Positions 17,805 through 24,765 of a DNA stretch of 34,698 nt are shown here, one piece after another. The notes below the pieces were generated by a model. The model ran no database searches. It was given only the letters and a program-made list of their open reading frames with translations, and had not been told where the DNA came from. The translations under genes were made by a program, and so were the position numbers. The stretch's first letter is position 1, and every line of letters begins with the position of its first letter. The DNA is from QYQD01 sp040755415. Lineage in GTDB: Bacteria > Desulfobacterota > QYQD01. Location of the stretch: contig JBFMAZ010000112.1 in assembly GCA_040755415.1 (NCBI GenBank), positions 1-34,698 on the forward strand, given 5' to 3'.

Positions 17805-18719
17805 ATGCTGAAAAAATCAGGCCATATAGTTCTCATGCTTATGTTGTGTGTTACTTTCCTGTCCTGTACCAAGGAACAGCCGAAGCAGCCGGAAGAGGTC
17901 GTGGTTACTGAAGAACGTGCGCAACCGGATACCTCGCCGGTGGTGGCTGAGATAGGGGAAGAAAAGATTACCTTAAATCAGCTTGACCAGGCCATTAAAC
18001 GGCTTCCGTTGCCTTATCAGGAACGGTTTAAGACAGAAGAAGGCCGGAAATATATTCTTGACGATCTTGTTACTGCCGCCCTCCTCAGCCGGGAGGCCGA
18101 GCGCCTCAAGCTTGACCAGAAGCCGGAGGTAAAGGAACAGTTACAGAGCATTAAAAAACGAATCTTAGCGGCAGAATTGCTCCGGGCTGAGATGGCCAAA
18201 GAGCCTGTTCCCGGGGAAAAGGAGGCCAGGCAGTATTATGAATCGCATAAGGAACAGTTTACTGAGCCGGAAAAGGTCAGGATGAGGCAGATTGTTGTCC
18301 AGACGCCAGAGGAAGGGCAGGGTATTATAAAGGCCTTGCGAGAAGGCAACGACTTTGCCCGCCTGGCTAAAGAAAGGTCTATCGATCCTTCAAAAGCAAG
18401 TGGCGGATACATTGGATGGGTAAGTCGCGACCGGATGAAACCTGATTTTGCCGAGACTATCTTTAAGTTAGGTAAGGGAGAGTTTAGCGCACCTATTCCC
18501 ACGGCAAAGGGTTATGTGATTATATTGGTTGAAGATAAAAAGGCGGCTGTACCGGTGGACTATAGCAGGGCCGAAGCGGCTATCATTCAAAGACTGCGCA
18601 TTCAACAGGAGGAGAAAGTGCTTGCCGCCCTGCGCACCAGGCTTTTCAAGGAGATGAAGGTCACGATTTATGAGGATAAACTGGCGCAGAGCGGCGGACG
18701 TAATCAGAAAGCAAAATAG
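17805..18719 (+). CDS. Parvulin-type peptidyl-prolyl isomerase lipoprotein (SurA/PrsA-like)
   Basis: A 304-residue envelope chaperone. The signal ends in a lipobox T-F-L-S-C with lipidated C21. A SurA-type N-terminal helical region (about 45-150) with the ILDDLVTAALLSREAERL segment is followed by a parvulin domain (about 155-243; RMRQIVVQT, SIDPSKASGGYIGWVSRD, FSAPIPTAKGYVIILVED). It probably assists folding of exported or outer-membrane proteins. ATG 17805 follows GAAGGAG; the frame upstream to 17766 is not needed. It is divergent from the Mn-riboswitch leader and overlaps the convergent frdA-like gene by 59 bp at the 3' end. Confidence 0.88.
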   Translation: MLKKSGHIVLMLMLCVTFLSCTKEQPKQPEEVVVTEERAQPDTSPVVAEIGEEKITLNQLDQAIKRLPLPYQERFKTEEGRKYILDDLVTAALLSREAERLKLDQKPEVKEQLQSIKKRILAAELLRAEMAKEPVPGEKEARQYYESHKEQFTEPEKVRMRQIVVQTPEEGQGIIKALREGNDFARLAKERSIDPSKASGGYIGWVSRDRMKPDFAETIFKLGKGEFSAPIPTAKGYVIILVEDKKAAVPVDYSRAEAAIIQRLRIQQEEKVLAALRTRLFKEMKVTIYEDKLAQSGGRNQKAK

Positions 18720-20334
18720 GCGCCACCCGTTTTGTCTTCACGCCTGTTTTTCTTAAGTCGGCGTGATAACTCCTAAGATGGTCAAGTGAAAGCCGTTTGC
18801 TTTTTCCCCTGGCCCTGATGAATTCGCCAATCTTTACCCCAACCCGCCGCCCAAAGACATGTATGTCCAGAAGAGAATTCCCCATGAGCCGGTTGTCGCC
18901 ATGGATGCCTCCGGTTACTTCCCCGGCGGCAAAGAGTCCGGGGACGTTGGTCACTCCCCATTCGTCAATTTCTAACCCTCCGTTCTGATAGTGGAGAGTC
19001 GGATAAACGATAATAGGCTCCGTGGAAATATCTATGCCATATCGTTTGAACTGTAGATACTTGGCGCTTAGTTCCTTCTCCACTGTCCCTTTGCCCCACA
19101 GCAGGTCAATCATGGGGGTATCCAGCCAGACGCCGTAGTGGCCGGTTGGGGTAATGATACGGCCGTCCCTTTCTGTGCATTCGCGGATTATACACGAGGA
19201 GGCCACGTCCCGCGGTTCGAGGGCATGGGCAAATTCCTCGCCGTGCACGTTTATAAACTGGGCGCCAAGGGTGCGTACCTTCTCTGTAATAAGCAGGCCG
19301 AAGTTCTGTTCCGGAAATACTGTGCCGGTAGGGTGGTATTGCGCGTAGCGCATATTGACCAGCGGCACGCCTGCCCGATAGGCCAGCACCAACCCATCGC
19401 CGGTTGCCCCATAGTGGTTGGTTGTGGGAAAACCCTGGATATGGAGGCGGCCAAAACCACCGGTGGCCATAATAACGGCCTTGGCCTTAACTATATTGTA
19501 CTCTTGGGTTTCAAGGTTATAGAGTATGGCTCCGCTTGCGGCCTTTGTGTCGTCAATGAGCAGTTCAACGGCCGGCGAGAATTCCATTATCTGTATCCCG
19601 TCCGGGTGATTGCGTATCTCATCCCTCAGGACACGCATTAGCTCAGCCCCGATCATATCCGCGGAAGAGTGCATACGCCTCCGGCAGATACCCCCGCCCT
19701 TAAGCTCGATCATATTGCCCGCGTTATCCTTATCAAACATAACGCCTAAATCTTCCAGCCACTGGATGACAAGTGGGGCATCCATGGTCAGGGCCTTTAC
19801 CAGATAGGGGTTATTGGTAAAATGGCCGCCGCCCATGGTATCCAGGTAATGGTAGTATGGTGAGTCAAACGGCCGGTCCGCCGCCTGTATCCCGCCTTCG
19901 GCCATAATGGTGTTTGAGTCGCCATGGCGAAGCTTTGTGGCAATAACGACCCGTAGGCCGTTCTGACGGGCGAAGAGGGCGGCCACTGCGCCCGCCCCGC
20001 CGCCGCCGAGGATCAGGACGTCAATCTCATGATCAGGCTTTTTCAGCCGGTCACTAAAGGCATCCGGATCGATACGGCTGTAAGATTCCAGAAGGTCGGC
20101 TATTTCATTGGCCAGAATTTCGCCTTTATTGGCGCCGACCTTGAGCTTGCGGCGTCCACCCGGCTTATAGTCCGGGTGGTAGGACTTCAACAGTCTTTCG
20201 GCTTCTTTCGGGGTCAGCCTGGGGAAATGTTGGTTGGCCTTTACCCGGCCGAGGCGCTCAGATCTTGTCTGCTCTACTGTCCGGATAAGTTTCTTTAGCC
20301 CCGGGGGATAACCGATGGCCTGTCCTTCTGTCAT
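18661..20334 (-). CDS. frdA: Fumarate reductase/succinate dehydrogenase flavoprotein subunit (soluble type)
   Basis: A 557-residue FAD protein of the succinate dehydrogenase/fumarate reductase family. After a roughly 100-residue N-terminal extension comes the FAD site G110-G-G-G-A-G. The active-site residues are present: H334 (YHPTG), R375 (EPRDVASS), H448 (LHYQNGG) and R482 (DNRLMGNSL). The His that holds covalent FAD in FrdA/SdhA is replaced by N141 (DSNTIMAEGG), so FAD is probably non-covalent, as in L-aspartate oxidase. It is last in the hdr-kor-frd operon, with no membrane anchor gene. Direction (fumarate reduction) is inferred from context. L-aspartate oxidase is less likely because of the frdB partner and extension. 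Confidence 0.85.
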   Translation of the reverse strand: MTEGQAIGYPPGLKKLIRTVEQTRSERLGRVKANQHFPRLTPKEAERLLKSYHPDYKPGGRRKLKVGANKGEILANEIADLLESYSRIDPDAFSDRLKKPDHEIDVLILGGGGAGAVAALFARQNGLRVVIATKLRHGDSNTIMAEGGIQAADRPFDSPYYHYLDTMGGGHFTNNPYLVKALTMDAPLVIQWLEDLGVMFDKDNAGNMIELKGGGICRRRMHSSADMIGAELMRVLRDEIRNHPDGIQIMEFSPAVELLIDDTKAASGAILYNLETQEYNIVKAKAVIMATGGFGRLHIQGFPTTNHYGATGDGLVLAYRAGVPLVNMRYAQYHPTGTVFPEQNFGLLITEKVRTLGAQFINVHGEEFAHALEPRDVASSCIIRECTERDGRIITPTGHYGVWLDTPMIDLLWGKGTVEKELSAKYLQFKRYGIDISTEPIIVYPTLHYQNGGLEIDEWGVTNVPGLFAAGEVTGGIHGDNRLMGNSLLDIHVFGRRVGVKIGEFIRARGKSKRLSLDHLRSYHADLRKTGVKTKRVAPILLSDYVRRSAPVYPHKS

Positions 20335-20392
20335 TATTTTTCTCCTACTTATATTATCATTTTGTTAGAAGCTAACCACAGCGCACACAGCC

Positions 20393-20567
20393 GGCATAGC
20401 CGCAACCAAATCCGAATATCGAAATACGAAATCCGAAACAAATCCGAAATCCAAATATCAAATGTTCGAAACGTCCATCAGCAACTCCTTCGTTTTTTCG
20501 TTTTGGTCATTGCGCTCATTTGGTCATTTGATATTGTTTCGAGTTTCGTGCTTCGGATTTCGAATTT
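20393..20567. repeat. AT-rich dispersed repeat, copy 1 (between frdB and frdA)
   Basis: About 175 bp, nearly identical and co-linear with 24261-24427, starting GGCATAGCCGCAACC and ending TTCGGATTTCGAATTT. The left half (CGAAATACGAAATCCGAAAC) and right half (GTTTCGAGTTTCGTGCTTCG) are imperfect inverted repeats, so it can fold into a long hairpin. It has no coding content. Confidence 0.85.
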
Positions 20568-20615
20568 AAAATCCTATTTTTTATTCCTTCTGCTCTGTGT
20601 TCTGTGGTTATTACG

Positions 20616-21377
20616 CTAATCTAAAACCAGATACCGGGTCTCCTTGGGCTGCCAGTCCGGGTTTTCATAGGACTCCGGCTCCCATTCCCGCCGGGCGTAA
20701 CGCTGTTTCAATTCATCGTTATCCAAGGACATGATCTCGTCCATCATCCGGTCAAATTTTCCTTCTTTTATCTGCTTAACCCGTTTTTTCAGGTGCCTGG
20801 CCTGCGGCTGAAGGTACCGGCCATAGAGCCGGCGGGCCAGCATGGCCATGTGGAATTGCTGCAACTCGGCCGGACAACGGAGGGCGCAGATACCGCACAT
20901 GGTGCAGCTATGCGAAAGGCGGGCGCAATCGGCGATATCGCCCTTGAGGAGGGCCTGCACATAATCCATGACACTGATGCCCATGGGGCAGGCCTTGCTG
21001 CAGGTATTGCAGGCCAGACACCGGTAGAGATCGGGATAGACCCGGCCGATGCTGTTTAAATCCGGTGTGAGTTTTTCAATATCGTATATGGCCTTGTTTG
21101 CCGGGACAAACGGTATCTGTGCCAGGTACATATCCGGGGCCACTACGGTCTGGCAGGCCAATCCAAATTTGAGGCGATGCTCCCCGGAGAGACGATAGAC
21201 TGTGGCACAGGCCCCGCAGATGCCGCCGCGGCATCCGCAGCCCCGGATATGCCGGTAGCCTGCGTATTCCATGGCTGTAAGGATAGTTAAGGTCTCAGGC
21301 ACCTCGTACTTTTTACCCATTATGTATATCGGGATCATTTTTGCCCCGTTTCCCGCGACCTTTTTCTTTTCGGCCAT
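20616..21377 (-). CDS. frdB: Fumarate reductase iron-sulfur subunit with two [4Fe-4S] motifs
   Basis: A 253-residue SdhB/FrdB-like electron-transfer subunit. A plant-type [2Fe-2S] site is at C47, C49, C54, C57 and C75. Two ferredoxin motifs follow: C120-x2-C123-x2-C126-x3-C130 and C158-x2-C161-x2-C164-x3-C168. Classical quinone-linked FrdB/SdhB proteins carry one [4Fe-4S] and one [3Fe-4S] cluster; the full four-Cys second motif here resembles HdrC/TfrB and fits a soluble enzyme. No anchor subunits accompany it. In archaeal thiol:fumarate reductase the equivalent subunit also has a CCG domain. Here that is missing, and HdrB in the same operon may supply it. ATG 21377 follows GGAGG. Confidence 0.85.
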   Translation of the reverse strand: MAEKKKVAGNGAKMIPIYIMGKKYEVPETLTILTAMEYAGYRHIRGCGCRGGICGACATVYRLSGEHRLKFGLACQTVVAPDMYLAQIPFVPANKAIYDIEKLTPDLNSIGRVYPDLYRCLACNTCSKACPMGISVMDYVQALLKGDIADCARLSHSCTMCGICALRCPAELQQFHMAMLARRLYGRYLQPQARHLKKRVKQIKEGKFDRMMDEIMSLDNDELKQRYARREWEPESYENPDWQPKETRYLVLD

Positions 21378-21417
21378 CGCTATTCCTCCAACCTTGCCAT
21401 CTCACGCCTCACCTAGT

Positions 21418-21573
21418 TTCCATCCGAAAAGTCCCCAAAAACTCCCCCTCCCTTGACGGGAGGGGGTCAGGGGGAGGGTGAAGTGATAGGAAAATCGCTA
21501 GGTTATCCCCCTCACCCTAACCCTCTCCCGCCAGGGGAGAGGGGAAACCCGGGGTTTTCGGATGAAAACTACC
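21418..21573. repeat. G/C-rich element with CATCCGAAAA terminal inverted repeats
   Basis: The left end AGTTTCCATCCGAAAA matches the reverse complement of the right end (AGTTTTCATCCGAAAA) at 15 of 16 positions. The interior contains CTCCCCCTCCCTTGACGGGAG-type hairpins and CCCTCTCCCGCCAGGGGAGAGGG. The whole gap between frdB and korBC is this element. The ends match those of 1172-1272. Confidence 0.75.
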
Positions 21574-23060
21574 TAACTCGTCACTTTCCTGCCGTAGTCA
21601 TAGCCTGTTTCAAAGGCGCGCAGATTGAGTTCTTCCGTTCCTTTGGGGATTGACCCCTTCAAGGCCTTCTGCATGGCCGCCAGACTGATGTGCGGAACAA
21701 GCGCCGTAAAAAAGCCGAGTATGACGATATTGGCCACCACTTTCTGGCCTATTTCCTCGGCCAGTCGTGTGGCCGGTATGGCCTGCACCTGGACGGAATC
21801 AGGCAGGTCTTTGGGCCTTACCAGCTCTTTATCTATGATGAGACGGCTGCCCGGCCGCACGTCTTTCTGGTACTTGTTGTAGGCCCCCTGGGCCATAACA
21901 ACCATTATGTCCGGCTCTGTAACGTAAGGCGCGTGGATTTGTTCCGAGGCGATGATTACACTGGAGGCCGATGCCCCCCCGCGCGCCTCCGGGCTGTACT
22001 CCTGGGTATAGACGGCCTGGTTGTGGTCGAAAACTGCGGCTGCCCGGCCGATGATGAGACCGCAGAGCCCTATGCCCTGGCCGCCCAGACCGGCCAGCTT
22101 GATCTGTACGGGGCGCCGGATGACGGGTTTTTCCCGATGAGACTCCGCCGGTTTCCCCGGAGCCTTGGCTGTCGCGGGTTTTACCGGCTCTTCTTCCAAC
22201 ATCGCTCGGCCATCTCCCCGAAAGTCATAGACCTTGACCTTGGCCGATATTGCCTCTTTGAGGGCCGCCAGATACGAAGGCCGTTCCAGATCCACGAACT
22301 TGCCGCACAGGATGGGTGAATCCAGCTCTATATCCGCCTTTGCGATATCGGGTTGGGATTCGAGGACGGCCTGCTCCAGATAGCGCTGGAGGAGCTTAAT
22401 GTCCCGGAGTTTGTTCCGGCGACCGAAATTGGTCGGGCAGGGGGAAATAACCTCTAGGAAGGAAAAGCCGTCCCTTTTCAGCATTTCGCCCATGGCGATT
22501 TTCATATAATGAGGATGGGCGGATGTCCAGCGGGCCACATAAGGCGCGCCGCACGCCGCCATCAGTCGGATGAGGTTAAACGGCCTTTCCGGGTTGCCGT
22601 AACCGGTAGTTGTAGTCCGGGCTAGCCGGGGAGTGGTTGGGCCGCCCTGGCCGCCGGTCATGCCGTAGTTGAAGTTATTGACGCAGATTACTTTTATATC
22701 CACATTGCGGCGGGCCGCGTGGATAAGGTGGTTGCCGCCGATGGCGGCCAGATCGCCGTCTCCGCTGAAGACGATGACCGTCAGATCCGGGTTGGCCAGT
22801 TTCAGCCCGGTGGCGTAAGGAATAGCGCGGCCGTGGGTGGTGTGAAAACCGTCCAGATTGAGATAACCGGCGGCGCGGCCGGTGCACCCGATACCGGAGA
22901 CGACCGCCGCTCTTTTAAGGTCCAGGCCGGAACTCCTTAAGGCATCCATCAGGGCCGAAAGCACCGATCCCAGGCCGCAGCCGGGGCACCAGATATGCGG
23001 AATCCTCTCTTTACGCAGGAGCAGGTCCTTGGGATGGTCTAAAATCTGTGGTTCGATCAT
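21573..23060 (-). CDS. korB: 2-oxoacid:ferredoxin oxidoreductase, fused beta and gamma subunits
   Basis: A 495-residue fusion. Residues 1-285 are the thiamine-diphosphate beta subunit: C25-P-G-C-G, G-C-T-G at 58-61, G100-D-G-D, and the NNFNYGMTGGQ Mg-ThDP motif. A Pro/Ala/Lys-rich linker (about 288-316) leads to the gamma subunit (about 317-495; LAGLGGQGIGLCGLIIGRAA and YSPEARGGASASSVII). With KorA and KorD it forms a ferredoxin-dependent 2-oxoglutarate synthase or oxidase. Substrate choice rests on the nearby fumarate reductase; branched-chain or other 2-oxoacids cannot be excluded. Its ATG overlaps the korA stop by 4 bp. Confidence 0.9.
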   Translation of the reverse strand: MIEPQILDHPKDLLLRKERIPHIWCPGCGLGSVLSALMDALRSSGLDLKRAAVVSGIGCTGRAAGYLNLDGFHTTHGRAIPYATGLKLANPDLTVIVFSGDGDLAAIGGNHLIHAARRNVDIKVICVNNFNYGMTGGQGGPTTPRLARTTTTGYGNPERPFNLIRLMAACGAPYVARWTSAHPHYMKIAMGEMLKRDGFSFLEVISPCPTNFGRRNKLRDIKLLQRYLEQAVLESQPDIAKADIELDSPILCGKFVDLERPSYLAALKEAISAKVKVYDFRGDGRAMLEEEPVKPATAKAPGKPAESHREKPVIRRPVQIKLAGLGGQGIGLCGLIIGRAAAVFDHNQAVYTQEYSPEARGGASASSVIIASEQIHAPYVTEPDIMVVMAQGAYNKYQKDVRPGSRLIIDKELVRPKDLPDSVQVQAIPATRLAEEIGQKVVANIVILGFFTALVPHISLAAMQKALKGSIPKGTEELNLRAFETGYDYGRKVTS

Positions 23061-24205
23061 GACGCTATCTCCTCAACGGCCTCAAAGACTTTTTTGGGGT
23101 CATGGACCGTTCCGCCGCCATGCCCAACGAGGCGCGTTATACATTTACCGGCGGCGCAGCGCTCTACCTCCAAAGCGATCTGGCCGTAGTTGATCTCCAC
23201 GGTGAGAAAGGCCTTGATGCGGCCGGCCATCTCTCGTACCCGTTTTTCCGGGAAGGGCCAGATGACCTCCAGCCGGAGCAGGCCGAGATTTATGCCTTTC
23301 TCACGGGCCATTTCCCGGACGGCGCGGCATATCCTGGTGGAGATGCCGTAAGAGACAAGGACAATCTCAGCCCCCTCCACGCCGGTTTCTTCCCATGCCG
23401 CAATCTTGTCGGAATTGAGGCGGATCTTTTGCACGAGACGGGATACCAGCTTTTCCTGCGCCTCCCATTCTATCGCCGGGTAGCCCCGTTCATCATGGGT
23501 AAGGCCGGTGACATGAACGGCATACCCCTGTCCGGCCGCGGGCATCTCCGGGATCAGATCCTTTTTGGACTTGAATGCCTTGAATTTGCCGGGCGGCTCG
23601 CTCGGCCCCCGTCTGTTCGCCACCTTTATATCCTTTTTCTCAGGGATGACCACGCGCTCACGCATGTGTCCCACTACTTCGTCCATGAGCAGGATTACCG
23701 GCACGCGCCAGGTCTCCGCCAGGTTAAAGGCCCTTATAGTATAGTCAAAGGCCTCTTGCGGTGATAAAGGAGAAAGGGCTATAATTTCGTAGTCGCCGTG
23801 GCTTCCCCATCTGGCCTGCATGACGTCGGCCTGCCCAACCAGGGTGGGAAGGCCGGTGGAAGGCCCGCCGCGCATGACGTTGACCACGACGCAGGGTGTC
23901 TCGGTCATTACCCCGAGACCGATATTCTCCAGCATAAGGCTGATGCCCGGCCCAGAGGTGGCGGTCATACTCTTGGCTCCGGCCCAGGATGCGCCCAGTA
24001 TGGCGGCCATAGAGGCTATCTCGTCTTCCATCTGAATATATACCCCTCCTACCTGGGGAAGGCGGATGGACATCCGCTCCGCTATCTCACTGGACGGCGT
24101 GATGGGATAACCGGCAAAGAAACGGCAACCGGCGGCCAGGGCCCCGGCCGCGCAGGCCTCATTCCCGGTCAGAAAATAAGTCCCTGTAAGTACATCCTTT
24201 CCCAT
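23057..24205 (-). CDS. korA: 2-oxoacid:ferredoxin oxidoreductase alpha subunit
   Basis: A 382-residue alpha subunit with the pyrimidine-binding and transketolase-C domains: TGNEACAAGALAAGCRFFAG near the N-terminus, GYPITPSSEIAERM, and EDEIASMAAILGASWAG with the catalytic-region Glu. MTATSGPGISLM and the C-terminal VIWPFPEKRVREM segment are family typical. ATG 24205 follows AGAGGAG; an upstream extension would run into a dispersed repeat. It is coupled to korBC by a 4-bp overlap and separated from korD by 263 bp of repeat. The reaction is CoA-dependent oxidative decarboxylation of a 2-oxoacid, or its reverse with reduced ferredoxin. Confidence 0.92.
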   Translation of the reverse strand: MGKDVLTGTYFLTGNEACAAGALAAGCRFFAGYPITPSSEIAERMSIRLPQVGGVYIQMEDEIASMAAILGASWAGAKSMTATSGPGISLMLENIGLGVMTETPCVVVNVMRGGPSTGLPTLVGQADVMQARWGSHGDYEIIALSPLSPQEAFDYTIRAFNLAETWRVPVILLMDEVVGHMRERVVIPEKKDIKVANRRGPSEPPGKFKAFKSKKDLIPEMPAAGQGYAVHVTGLTHDERGYPAIEWEAQEKLVSRLVQKIRLNSDKIAAWEETGVEGAEIVLVSYGISTRICRAVREMAREKGINLGLLRLEVIWPFPEKRVREMAGRIKAFLTVEINYGQIALEVERCAAGKCITRLVGHGGGTVHDPKKVFEAVEEIAS

Positions 24206-24260
24206 GTTATCGCTGCTCCTCTTTGACGGCTTCGTAAAAAGTCCATTTGCTATGTTGCGC

Positions 24261-24427
24261 GGCATAGCCGCAACCAAATCCGAATATCGAAATCCGAAAC
24301 AAATCCAAAATCCAAATGTCGAATGTTCGAAACGCCATCAGCAACTCCTTCGATTTTTCGTTTTGGTCATTGCTCTCGTTTGGTCATTTGAATTTGTTTC
24401 GAGTTTCGTGCTTCGGATTTCGAATTT
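24261..24427. repeat. AT-rich dispersed repeat, copy 2 (between korD and korA)
   Basis: The same orientation and nearly the same sequence as 20393-20567, with a few substitutions and small deletions. It is one of two direct copies about 3.9 kb apart that bracket frdB, korBC and korA. Confidence 0.85.
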
Positions 24428-24468
24428 TCCATCTCTGTAGTTACTTTTCATGAAACTTTTGACATCAC

Positions 24469-24765
24469 TTACTCCCCTTGCGTACTTTGCGGTTTTGCGG
24501 TGAGTTCTGTAGTCACATAGATAGCGAAATCCGGGCATACCTCTTCGCAGAAGCGGCAGGATATGCAATATTTCTCTCCTGTCTCTTCGAGCACCGGATA
24601 GCGGTAGCCTTTGAAGTTGTAGTCCGTTGACCAGGCCAGTACCTTGTTCGGGCAGTATTCAAGGCACAGGCCGCACCCCTTGCAGCGTTCGGAGATGATC
24701 TGCACCTGGCCGCGGGGGACCTGATATTGATCCAGGTTGAATAACTTGCGTTTTACCGGGGACAT
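24469..24765 (-). CDS. korD: 2-oxoacid:ferredoxin oxidoreductase delta (ferredoxin) subunit
   Basis: A 98-residue di-cluster ferredoxin: C28-x2-C31-x2-C34-x3-C38-P and C67-x2-C70-x2-C73-x3-C77-P. It passes electrons from the ThDP subunits to ferredoxin. It overlaps the hdrA stop codon by one base (TGATG). The last ten or so residues (LTAKPQSTQGE) are encoded by a CGCAAAACCGCAAAG-type dispersed repeat related to that at 178-215, so the natural C-terminus seems to have been replaced by repeat sequence. The cluster ligands are unaffected. Confidence 0.9.
   Translation of the reverse strand: MSPVKRKLFNLDQYQVPRGQVQIISERCKGCGLCLEYCPNKVLAWSTDYNFKGYRYPVLEETGEKYCISCRFCEEVCPDFAIYVTTELTAKPQSTQGE

Noticed and set aside
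20362..20619. 85-residue plus-strand ORF between frdB and frdA (and a similar 78-residue ORF at 24204-24440)
   Set aside because: Both are translations of the roughly 170 bp dispersed repeat and have no independent support.
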